Source: CAVQEK01 sp963711495
GTDB taxonomy: Bacteria; Bacteroidota; Bacteroidia; Cytophagales; Cyclobacteriaceae
Reading direction: 5' to 3'
Assembly (NCBI GenBank): GCA_963711495.1
Contig: CAVQEK010000007.1
Span: 62,001 to 126,000, forward strand
DNA length: 64,000 nucleotides
Below, piece by piece: positions 1 through 9,100 of this stretch. Positions within the stretch are counted from its first letter, which is position 1. Every line of letters begins with the position of its first letter. The notes below the pieces were generated by a model. The model was not told the origin of the DNA. It saw only the letters and a program-made list of their open reading frames with translations, and did not search any database. Position numbers and translations under genes: made by a program.

Positions 1-166
1 AAACATCGGATACGATTTCCTTGGCCAATTCATCTGATTTGATCAAAAAATAAGCGAATCGGAGTAACCTGGCATAATAGTGATCAAAGAAATGCCGGAA
101 TGCGTTTTCGTCACTTCTCAGAGAAATGTCTTCAATAATGGTTTCAAAATCTTCAGATCTGTCCAA
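1..166 (-). CDS. ECF RNA polymerase sigma factor, N-terminal part (partial at window edge)
   Basis: Only the first ~55 codons lie in the window; the gene runs off the left edge. The minus-strand frame reads DRSEDFETIIEDI, then a segment with FRHFFDHYYARLLRFAYFLI and SDELAKEIVSDV. This is the usual start of sigma-70 region 2 in ECF factors (paired aromatic residues, then D/E-rich helix). There is no ATG after the in-frame stop at 176-178, so I took the TTG at 166-164. A non-standard start or a lost start codon are both possible. ECF factors of Bacteroidota are often paired with an anti-sigma factor and a SusCD system, but no partner is visible here. Confidence 0.55.
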   Translation of the reverse strand, partial: MDRSEDFETIIEDISLRSDENAFRHFFDHYYARLLRFAYFLIKSDELAKEIVSDV

Positions 167-178
167 TTCGAGTGTTTA

Positions 179-426
179 TGTTAAATTCAAAACTCTCAAA
201 TAATTGTCAATTGTCAAATTCTATTTTCAAATGACAAACTTTGATTTTAACGGGTAGCGGAAAAAAATATGTTCCAAAACCCCAGCCGTTCAATGCTGTT
301 AAACTTTACAAGCATTATAATAACCACATTGATCGAGCGAATCTGGATGAAACTGCCCAATCCTATTTCCATGATTTTATGGTCATTATTCTGTTATTGA
401 AATAATGGTTGATTCCCGGCTGAATG
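179..426. other. Short intergenic region with a possible gene relic
   Basis: AT-rich spacer with several TTGTCAA repeats near 205-225. A plus-strand frame is open from a TTG at 241 to a stop at 403-405 (54 codons) and reads like protein (contains KPQPFNAVKLYKHYNNHIDR), but it has no ATG and I do not recognise it. It may be a decayed gene end. Confidence 0.2.
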
Positions 427-773
427 TTATTTGCCCGTAAGTTGATTGATCAATTCCGGAAAATCGTTCTGGTTAAAATTGACCCTTGGTGATACCGGGT
501 ATACTGAAATTTCATCATCCGTATATGGTTGAAGGACATCGAGATGTTCCCTGGTGTCCAGATCATTTTATAGCCGATCGATTTATCTTTTGCCCAAAAC
601 GGGATCAATCCCCATCTAAAGAATGACAGACCTTCAGGACTTTGGTTGGTGATTACGGGGAGAACTTGTGAGGGAGCTGCATTGTAACGCGGTTCATAAA
701 ATTCAGGAACCTCGATATTGAATCTTTTTTCGATTTCTTCGGCCCGGGCGATGATGGTATATCGGCCACACAT
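427..773 (-). pseudogene. SRAP (YedK/HMCES-like) gene with internal deletion and frameshift
   Basis: The 5' part encodes MCGRYTIIARAEEIEKRF, then YNAAPSQVLPVI and FFRWGLIPFWAKD, the hallmark start of the SRAP family. Its catalytic Cys2 forms a DNA-protein crosslink at abasic sites. After SIGYKMI the frame shifts, and the other frame continues with LQPYTDDEISVYPVSPRVN and ends QNDFPELINQLTGK at 427. That is a normal SRAP C-terminus. N-terminal (~70 codons) and C-terminal (~45 codons) parts are therefore joined with about 110 codons missing, judging from the usual length of ~220 residues. The glutamate and histidine that normally lie in the middle are gone, so the product should be inactive. 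Confidence 0.78.
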
Positions 774-1336
774 TTTTGTAACGATTGTATTGAAATTATC
801 AAATTCAATTTACCGGAATCAATAGATATAACCAATGTTCTATCTCGTTGGTCTGATTTAAATTTAATGTTAAATTATTCCATGCCTTTCCGCTCATCAG
901 TTCAAATACCCTTCTTTAAAAAGGTCCTGTCGTGAGCCATTATTCAGCATACAATAATTGATGATAAAGCAATTTTATCCCTGCGGAACAGGTGGATATC
1001 AATATATGATAGATAGTCTTTTGCAAAATGTACGAAACACCAAATATGTTTAAAACACATAAATTAGGCGTTTTTCACCTTTTTATGCTCTAAATTGAGC
1101 TGGTTTTGTTCCATTTTTAAGATAGTCTTATTTAATTCTATAATTCGATGGATGTGCTATGAAAAATTGTGATTGGATTTTTAAATGTTTATGGATAACA
1201 TGTCAGTTCAATCAATTTAGGATTTATATTACATCCTGCCACAATAGGGTCAAGCATTAATTGTCAACAATTCCCATGCAACTTCTTATCTTTGTCCCTG
1301 AAATATTTTTTTAACTTTTTGTAATGGTAGTGTGGC
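774..1336. other. Intergenic region, 563 bases, no supported gene
   Basis: AT-rich DNA with no convincing reading frame on either strand. The only element I can support is a promoter-like sequence at its right end, listed separately. Confidence 0.5.
1291..1319 (+). promoter_or_regulatory. Bacteroidota-type promoter candidate for the secreted beta-propeller gene
   Basis: TTTG at 1291-1294, a 17-nt spacer, then TAACTTTT at 1312-1319. This resembles the -33 TTTG / -7 TAnnTTTG pattern of Bacteroides (seven of eight at the -7 element). The start codon is 17 nt further on at 1337. Confidence 0.4.
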
Positions 1337-3131
1337 ATGCGATTTTTTAAAAGTCATGTCTTAAAAAAAATCTACATCCAGGTATTCATTATTTTAATAC
1401 CTGTCATGCTTTTCTTTTTTGATCAAACTCTTGCACAGCATTTTGTTTGGGGGCAATCTTTTAGTGCCAACGCGTATGGAGGCGCAGACGCTTATTCCAT
1501 AGCTGTAGGAAAAGATGAAAGCGTATTTGTTGCCGGTAGCTACAACGTTGAACTAAATATAGCGGGTCATATATTAAAAAGTAATGGTGGGACCGACGGA
1601 TTTATTGTAAAGCTTGATTCCGCCGGCTCGGCTTTATGGTACAAAAGTATGTATGCTACCGGATACGTAGTTTTCAAATCTATTGGTACCGATGAACAAG
1701 GTGGCCTTTACGCCGGCGGATCCTTCTTTGATACCCTTTTTATCCAAAGCGATACAATTATAGGAATTTCTGGTTATGAAAATGGCATTTTGACAAGATA
1801 CAGTGACACTGGCGACCTGTTATGGTATAAATATCTGCCGGGGTACTTTTTGCAGCATCTTGCTCTTGATCGTGACGGAAATGTTTATGTTCTTGGTTTT
1901 GAATTTAGCCCCAACCTAACCGTATCGATTATCGAATTTGATAGGTATGGAGTCATGATCTTCAAATCCATCATTTCAGTTAGAACCGACATCTCATTTT
2001 TCCTTAGCGCCAATATTGCCATTGATCCCTGGGAAAATATATATATTTCCGGTCTTGGAAGTAATGCATTGATAGGTGACATCCATTATACCAGTGGTCA
2101 GTATGGATCTTTTGTATTGATCAAATGCGACCCCGGGGGAAAGCCTAAGTGGGTCAAAACTGTGGAAGATATTCCTTCATCAGGATCCTGGTATGAATGC
2201 GCAATTGTTTGTGATGGACAAGGCAACGTCTATTATTCAACTTTTGCTGATGAACTGTCATTGTCCCGAGTTTGACCCTTTGGGAAATACATTGTGGGAA
2301 AAACGAGATAAAAATATTTTTATCGGTATTAGAAAGATCATTTTAGATGAGCGCGGCAATCTTTTAACCACCGGCTTTTATAATGGAGATTTTCAATTGG
2401 GGAAAGCCACTTTTAACCAGCAGGGTTACGGGTACAAAATTTTCGTAGCCATGTTTGATAATCAAGGTGAGGGTATTTGGAGTCTTTCAAGCCAAAATGG
2501 AAATGACGATAATGCGGTTTCAATAGCACGTAGCACTCAATCCGGCGACCTTTATATTTGCGGCAGTCTTCAATATAATTCCAGTCCTTCATTTGGGGAT
2601 ATATCGCTTCCATCTGACAGTGAATGGAACCGTGCCTTCGTATTGAAGCTTGGTGGTGGCACCTCTCTTGAACCCTTAAGACTGGACCTGGGCAATGACA
2701 CCACCCTTTGTGAGGGCAATAGCTTCGATTTACATGCCAATGGCTTTACCGGTTATCAATGGCAGGATGGTTCAACAGATACTGTTTTTCATGTTACCTC
2801 ACCTGGGGAATACTATGTTTCGGCTTTGGATTTTACTGGTCGACAGCAAAGCGACACGATAACCATAAAACCCTGCTTTGAATCCACCATACCCAACGTA
2901 TTTACTCCCAATGGTGATCAATTCAATCAATGCTTTGTGTTCGAGCAGCTTGACCTAAAACTCAGCAATGCCTTATTCATTTATGACCGGTGGGGTAAAA
3001 AGGTATATTCAAGTCCTGCTTATCAGAACAATTGGGATGGCAACGGCTTGAGTCCGGGAACTTATTATTACGAACTACACAATGCTGCCGATTCCAAGGT
3101 GTATTCTGGTTGGGTAAGTCTGTTTAAGTGA
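1337..3131 (+). pseudogene. Secreted beta-propeller-repeat protein with type IX sorting domain, frameshifted
   Basis: Begins with a signal peptide (hydrophobic run IYIQVFIILIPVMLFFF, cleavage near ALAQ-like TLAQ). Six SBBP-like repeats follow, of the type GFIVKLDSAGSALWYK, IFVAMFDNQGEGIW and AFVLKLGGG. Then comes an Ig-like segment (LGNDTTLCEGNSFDL), and the last ~80 residues form a gliding-motility-associated C-terminal domain (IPNVFTPNGDQFNQCFVF, YDRWGKKVY, GTYYYEL). That domain is the type B sorting signal of the type IX secretion system. The first frame stops at 2273-2275; the second carries on in the +1 frame. Dropping the G at about 2270 restores SLSRFDPLGNTLW, a perfect repeat, so one inserted base explains the break. 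The intact protein would be about 598 residues, exported to the surface or medium. Its ligand is unknown. Confidence 0.8.
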
Positions 3132-4009
3132 TTTTTAATGGTTCGTTATCAACTGATCATTGATATTCAAAAATTTTCAATCAATTACTCCCTTATGGTT
3201 ATTTTATTCTCAGATTTCGTTGCCTCACGAATGAATAATTTAACTCTATTAAAAGGTTAAGCCACTTGATGAAAGACTAATTAGCCACACAGATTACACC
3301 CCCAAATCACCCAAATTCACCGTTTTTCTAAATATTCTCGCTTTAACCGGCCATTTTATGCCATTTGGAAAATAGTCTTTTATTAGTCTTAGGCAAAAGT
3401 ATAAGACTATTATACACGAAACCGAATTTATGCTTAACCAGAAATCTCAAATAATCATCTCGTTGATTTACTTTTTACAAATAAAAAGAGAAATGACTCA
3501 TATTTTTTATAGAGTTAAATTCTATAAAATCCCCAACGTAAAGACCTGATAAGATGGAAATATTTAGATCTTATCTTTAAAATCAACAATTTGGATTTGA
3601 AAAATACTAGTAATATTTTCATTAAGAAATTCAGGATACCAAGAAAAATAAATCTCATATAAACGCCACTAGTCAAAAAGTGATAGTATGATTACAAAAT
3701 TAAGAAATCATTTCCTGCCTCTATTTTTATTCCGTTCGTGACTTAAAGGTGACTGGTTTTTTTATTAATAAACTCGAATCTTTTAATCATCAAATTTAAT
3801 TTAAAGTTTCAAAGAATACTCTTTAACAAATTTTGTATGAGGAAACTATAGTCATTGTTAATTATTTCCTATTTTTAAGATAAATCCCAATGATATTTTA
3901 TTGGGGTTGGTATAGTAGTCTTATAACATCCAGAAAAGTGATTTGTACCCGTGGGTCATTTTTCAACTTTTTAAATATGACTTGAAATAATAAATCGATT
4001 TGATATGTC
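3132..4009. other. Intergenic region, 878 bases, no supported gene
   Basis: Very AT-rich DNA between the secreted-protein gene and the defence island. No reading frame looks coding. It contains one 9-bp inverted repeat (listed separately). It could hold the left junction of the island, but I found no tRNA or clear attachment repeat. Confidence 0.4.
3371..3411. repeat. 9-bp inverted repeat
   Basis: AATAGTCTT at 3371-3379 pairs perfectly with AAGACTATT at 3403-3411 across a 23-nt loop. Function unknown; it sits about 600 bp before the first island gene. Confidence 0.35.
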
Positions 4010-5983
4010 ATGAGTGATCAGATTTTTAGTGATAAAAAGGGGGCTATTTCAACATTGATAAACTATATAGATAATGGAGATTTAGCACTACCGGAGCTAC
4101 AGAGACCATTTGTTTGGGGAAATAATCGTGTTAGGGATCTTTTTGATAGTATGTATCGTGGTTACCCTATTGGATATTTCCTGATCTGGAGAAACAGTAC
4201 CGGAGAAAAAGTGAGTCAAATTGGTACGGATGCCAAAATACACGATTTTCCAACTATGTTGCTCATTGATGGCCAGCAAAGGCTTACAGCATTGTATAGC
4301 ATCATTAAAAGAAAAGAGATCAGGGATAAAAATTATAATTTCAGGAGAATAAAAATAGCTTTCAATCCTGTCAGTGAGGAGTTTAAAGTTTCTGATGCTA
4401 CAACAGAAAAAAATAAAGAGTTTATCGCGGACATTTCTCAGGTTTTTCAATCCAATACCTATTCCTTTATAACCGACTATATTGAGCAATACAAAACATA
4501 TACTGAAGAAATAAAACAGAGGCTGGATAGCATTATAGGTAAATTAAAATTTGGTATTGATCTACTCGACAGTGAATATGTTTTTTGCATTTCCAGACTG
4601 AACCAAATAAAGAACCCCGATGAAAATCTTTTGCAATTAATAGCAAAATTAAAAGAACGGAAATCCCTTTTTCTAAATGATGATCTGAAGGATTTATTTA
4701 TCCATTATTTTAGTAAACCAATTCCAGTTGATGTCGATAGCATAAGCACAAGGATAAATAAATTATTCTCATTAACCGGATATCCATTTCAGGCCCTTGA
4801 AATAAATGAAGACGTTGATGAGGAAATTGTAGCAGAGGTTTTCACCAGAATAAATAGTAAAGGTGTTTCCTTAAATCAGGCGGATTTCATTTTAACGCTT
4901 ATTTCTGTTTTTTGGGAAGATGGCAGGAAGGAGATCGATAGCTTTTGCCAACGTGCCAGAAAAATGCCGGATCAAAACACGAAGGATTCGCCTTTCAATC
5001 ATATTATTCAACCAGACGCTCAGGATATCATCAGAATGATAATTGGTGTCGGATTTAAACGAGCAAGGATGAAAGACGCCTATGCTATACTCAAAGGTAG
5101 GGATCCGGATACCAATAAATATTCTTCTTTACTGCGCGAAAAACAATTCGGTGTGTTCAAAGAGACACTGTTTAAGGTTATTGATTCTAAACATTGGCAT
5201 TCATTTTTAAAAGTAATTCAGAGTATCGGATATAAATCTTCCGCGCTCATTGCTTCCGGAAATGCGATCGTCAATTCTTACATTTTTTATTTACTTGGAA
5301 AACTGAATTACGATATTGACTACAAAGTGCTTGATAAATTGATAGGCAAATGGTTTTTTATGAGTTCATTGACCGCCAGGTATTCCGGTTCATCTGAGTC
5401 AATTATGGAATCGGACCTCAATAAAGTGAAAAATTCAAAGAACGGACAGGAATTTACCAATGCTTTGCAAAATATTATCGATAGCACCCTGACTTCTGAT
5501 TTTTGGAATATATCATTGCCAAATGATTTATTAATCACTTCAAATACCATAAGTCCTGTGGCGAACACTTATTTTGCTGGTCTGATTTTTAACGGTTATT
5601 CTGCGCTTTTCTCCCAAAAGAAAGTAGCAGACTTATACGACCCTACCATTAAAATCAAGAAAAACTCACTTGATAAGCATCATATATTCCCCAAAGAACA
5701 TTTAAAAAAATTGGGATTTGACCAAACCCAGATCAACCAGGTTGCCAACCTGACCTATTTGGAGTATGTTGATAACATTAAAATATCTGATACCGATCCC
5801 AAATCTTATTATCTCCAAATAAAACATCAATACTACGCTGGTAGGGAACATGAATTAGAAAAATCATTGAAAGCCCATGGCATTCCGGTAAATTTTCATG
5901 AAATGGATTATACTAATTTCCTGGATGCAAGAAGAAAAAGAATAGCACAACTTATAAAGGAACATTATCTTAAAATTAATTAA
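4010..5983 (+). CDS. DUF262 / DUF1524 (GmrSD-like) protein
   Basis: Protein of 657 residues with both halves of a GmrSD-type type IV restriction enzyme in one chain. The N-terminal DUF262 (ParB/Srx fold) shows LPELQRPFVWG near residue 27 and the nucleotide-binding motif LIDGQQRLTALYS near residue 85. The C-terminal DUF1524 HNH nuclease shows LDKHHIFPKEHL near residue 553, followed by NQVANLTYLEYVDN. Characterised relatives use NTP hydrolysis to cut DNA with modified bases. The gene overlaps hsdM by one base (TAATG at 5980-5984), so it is probably translated with the type I operon. It looks complete. Whether it restricts modified phage DNA here is inferred from the family. Confidence 0.85.
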   Translation: MSDQIFSDKKGAISTLINYIDNGDLALPELQRPFVWGNNRVRDLFDSMYRGYPIGYFLIWRNSTGEKVSQIGTDAKIHDFPTMLLIDGQQRLTALYSIIKRKEIRDKNYNFRRIKIAFNPVSEEFKVSDATTEKNKEFIADISQVFQSNTYSFITDYIEQYKTYTEEIKQRLDSIIGKLKFGIDLLDSEYVFCISRLNQIKNPDENLLQLIAKLKERKSLFLNDDLKDLFIHYFSKPIPVDVDSISTRINKLFSLTGYPFQALEINEDVDEEIVAEVFTRINSKGVSLNQADFILTLISVFWEDGRKEIDSFCQRARKMPDQNTKDSPFNHIIQPDAQDIIRMIIGVGFKRARMKDAYAILKGRDPDTNKYSSLLREKQFGVFKETLFKVIDSKHWHSFLKVIQSIGYKSSALIASGNAIVNSYIFYLLGKLNYDIDYKVLDKLIGKWFFMSSLTARYSGSSESIMESDLNKVKNSKNGQEFTNALQNIIDSTLTSDFWNISLPNDLLITSNTISPVANTYFAGLIFNGYSALFSQKKVADLYDPTIKIKKNSLDKHHIFPKEHLKKLGFDQTQINQVANLTYLEYVDNIKISDTDPKSYYLQIKHQYYAGREHELEKSLKAHGIPVNFHEMDYTNFLDARRKRIAQLIKEHYLKIN

Positions 5984-7551
5984 TGGCGAAGCAGGGGAAA
6001 CAAAAATCGATGGAAGAAACGCTGTGGGATTCGGCCAACAAGCTGAGGGGAACCGTGGAATCTTCCGAGTACAAACATGTGGTATTGGGGCTGATATTTC
6101 TAAAGTTTGCCAGTGACAAGTTTGAGGAACGTAAAAAAGAATTGATTGCCGAAGGGAAAGAAAAGTATATAGAAATGAAGGAGTTCTACAATATGAAGAA
6201 CGTCTTCTTTTTGGCTGAAGAATCCCGGTGGAGCTATCTGATGGTACGGGCCAAGCAGAACGATATCGCACTAAAAATAGATACCGCGCTTCATACCGTA
6301 GAGAAAAACAATCCCGCGCTAAAGGGAGCCCTTCCTGATAATTACTTTTCTCGCCTCAATATGGATGTGAGCAAACTGGCAGCGCTCCTGGATACGATCA
6401 ACAACATCGATACCCTGAAGGACAAGCAACAGGATGTCGTAGGCCGGGTATATGAGTACTTCCTGAGCAAATTCGCGCTGGCGGAAGGAAAAGGAAAAGG
6501 AGAATTCTATACGCCAAAAAGCATCGTCAACCTGATTGCGGAAATGATCGAACCATACAAGGGCATCATCTATGACCCGGCTTGTGGTTCCGGGGGTATG
6601 TTTGTGCAGTCCGTCAAGTTCATCGAAAGTCATCATGGCAATAAAAAGGAGGTTTCCATCTACGGACAGGAACTGACTTCTACCACCTACAAACTGGCCA
6701 AAATGAACCTGGCCATTCGGGGCATTTCAGCCAACCTGGGGGATGTGCCTGCGGATACCTTTGGCCGCGACCAGCACCCGGACCTGAAAGCCGACTTCAT
6801 CATGGCCAATCCTCCCTTTAACCTGAAGGACTGGCGTGGACCCAATGAACTGATAGACGATCCCCGATGGAAAGGCTATGAAGTTCCACCCGCCAGCAAT
6901 GCCAACTATGCCTGGATCCTCAACATGGTCTCCAAGCTTTCTGAAAATGGGGTGGCTGGATTTATCCTGGCAAATGGAGCCCTCTCCGGTGGTGGGGAAG
7001 AATACAAGATCCGGAAAAAGTTGATCGAAAATAAACTGGTGGAAGCCATTATCATCCTTCCTACAAAATATGTTTTATACTACCAACATTAGCGTGACCC
7101 TGTGGATTATTAACCACAATAAAAAAGAAAGAACGATCGAGCTTAATCGATGAACAAGAAAATACAGAGATCGGGAAGATGAAATACTATTCATGGATTT
7201 ACGCAAATGGGGTCGAACCGTTTGAAAAGAAGTATACGCAGTTTACAGATGATGCATATCAGAGACATGGCAAAAACATACCACACCTGGCAACAGGTAG
7301 ATATTGAAAAGAATTACAAGGATATTCCGGAATTCTGTTATTCAGCAAGCTTAGATGAGATCAGATACAAAAGACTATTCATTGTTCCAAGCAAGTACAT
7401 CGAATTCATTAACCGGGATGAAAATATCGACTTTGATGAAAAGATGACCTCGCTTCAAAGCGAGATTTACTCATTTCTCAAAGAGGAAGAATCAATCGAA
7501 AAGGGACTTTTAAAAGTGTTTAAAGAGTTGGGCTATGAGATCAAATTATAA
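5983..7551 (+). pseudogene. hsdM: Type I restriction-modification DNA methyltransferase subunit, decayed
   Basis: The first 369 codons are a good HsdM: N-terminal helical domain, EFYTPKSIV near residue 175, SAM motif DPACGSGGMF near 198 and catalytic NPPF near 276. The frame breaks at an AAAA run (7065-7068). One extra A there separates IIILPT from MFYTTNISVTLWIINHN in the +1 frame. That frame then meets TGA at 7151-7153 and TGA at 7223-7225 (extra T before GAAAAGAAGTAT). A further indel between about 7250 and 7262 leads into AKTYHTWQQVDIEKNY and the normal C-terminus ending KELGYEIKL at 7551. So there are three frameshifts and one independent stop within about 200 bases. The product would lack the tail that contacts HsdS and should not methylate. 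Confidence 0.85.
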
Positions 7552-8839
7552 ACCCATAGGTCGACATATCCGCATTGTCGATGAGAGAAATACCGACTTA
7601 AAGATCGAATAACTGCTCGGTGTAAGTGTTCAAAAGAATTTATCCCTTCAATAGCTAATACAGTCGGTACTGATTTTAAAAAATATAAAATAGTTAGAAA
7701 AGAGTCAATTTGTATATAGCATCGATACTTCGAGACGAGGAGAAAAAATCGGTTTGGCATGCTTAAAAGATTATGACGAAGCATTAGTGTCGCAAGCCTA
7801 TACGGTATTTAAAATAATAGATCATAATGAATTAGATCCTGAATATTTAATGATGTGGTTTAGAAGATCGGAGTTTGACCGATATGCACGTTTTAAATCG
7901 CATGGTGGTGTTAGAGAAATATTTGGATGGGAAGAAATGTGTGAAGTGGAACTCCCGATTCCCTCCATCGATAAGCAACGGGAAATCGTCAAAGAATACA
8001 ACACCATCATCGACAGAATAAAACTCAATGAACAGCTCAACCAAAAACTGGAAGAAACCGCCCAGGCACTGTACAAACATTGGTTTGTCGATTTTGAGTT
8101 TCCCATCTCCGCTGAACAGGCAGCTTCGATGGGCAAGCCAGATTTAAATGGAAAACCCAACAAATCTTCGGGTGGTAAAATGGTGTGGAATGAAGAATTG
8201 GAGAAGGAAATTCCGGAGGGGTGGGAATCTGTGGGAATAGGAAATGTTTTAAAAGAGAAAGGTTATATAAGAGGACCATTTGGTTCCGCATTAAAAGTGG
8301 ATGATATGCAAACCATTGGAATCCCAGTATACGAGCAACAACATGTTTTGGATGAACACAGAAGGTTTAGATACCACATCTCAGTAGAAAAATATCAACA
8401 GTTGAAAAGGTTTTCAGTGGAACCACTGGATGTTGTAATAAGTTGTTCAGGTGTTAATCTGGGTAAGCTATCCATGATAAAAAACAATGATCCAAAAGGT
8501 ATAATTAATCAGGCTTTACTAATACTAAGGGCTGATGATCAAAAAGTACCACCAATTATCATAAAGAGATTTTTAGAAACAGACCAAGGAAAGGCTTTTT
8601 TAATTCAAGATGCGGGAGGTAGTGCGATTCCAAATATTGCCAAAAGAGAAATTATACAAGCAATCCCTTTTCTCCGTCCTTCTATTAATGATGCAATTAG
8701 GTTAGGCAGTATTCTAACAATAATTGAAGAAAGTATTTCATTGAATAGAGATTCTATTGAAAAATTATCTGACATGAAAAGTTTACTTCTCTCCAAAATG
8801 ACCAAAGTCGAGGACCATGTATTAAGACAAGCAGTATGA
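7535..8839 (+). pseudogene. hsdS: Type I restriction specificity subunit, decayed at the 5' end
   Basis: A start at 7535, overlapping the end of hsdM, reads MRSNYKPIGRHIRIVDERN, a typical HsdS beginning. It stops at TAA 7610-7612. Coding continues through LLGVSVQK; a one-base deletion near 7634-7637 moves into FIPSIANTVGTDFKKYKIV. A one-base gain in the A run at 7698-7701 then returns to the frame of FVYSIDTSRRGEKIG. From there it is open to 8839, with ELPIPSIDKQREIVKEYN ending the first target-recognition domain, a helical spacer (LEETAQALYKHWFVDFEF), a second recognition domain and the terminal coiled region. An internal start could give a half-HsdS, but the first recognition domain would be damaged. 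Confidence 0.82.
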
Positions 8840-8879
8840 TTTTTTAAAATAGATTTTTAACATTTTAAACACCAATCAC

Positions 8880-9089
8880 ATGAAACGACAAGCAGTAACA
8901 TCCTCCAACATTGCATCTATAGGATATGATGAGCGTAATGAGATTTTAGAAATTGAATTTAGGCAGGGAAGAGTCTATCAGTATTTCAGCGTTCCAAAAT
9001 CCGTATACCAGGAGTTGATGAATGCAAGTTCACACGGCAAATACCATGCTTCAAAAATCAAAGATAAATATCGCTACGCGGAGATTTAG
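8880..9089 (+). CDS. KTSC-domain small protein
   Basis: Protein of 69 residues: VTSSNIASIGYDERNEILEI, then FRQGRVYQYFSVPKSVY and a C-terminal stretch HGKYHASKIKDKYRY. This matches the KTSC family, a small domain of unknown role often found alone or fused to other enzymes; the family motif lysine region is visible as YHASKIKDKY. It begins 40 bp after hsdS and ends 11 bp before the OLD nuclease gene, so it is probably co-transcribed with that gene. A function as accessory or regulator of the nuclease is inference only. Confidence 0.75.
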   Translation: MKRQAVTSSNIASIGYDERNEILEIEFRQGRVYQYFSVPKSVYQELMNASSHGKYHASKIKDKYRYAEI

Positions 9090-9100
9090 AACACTGACAA

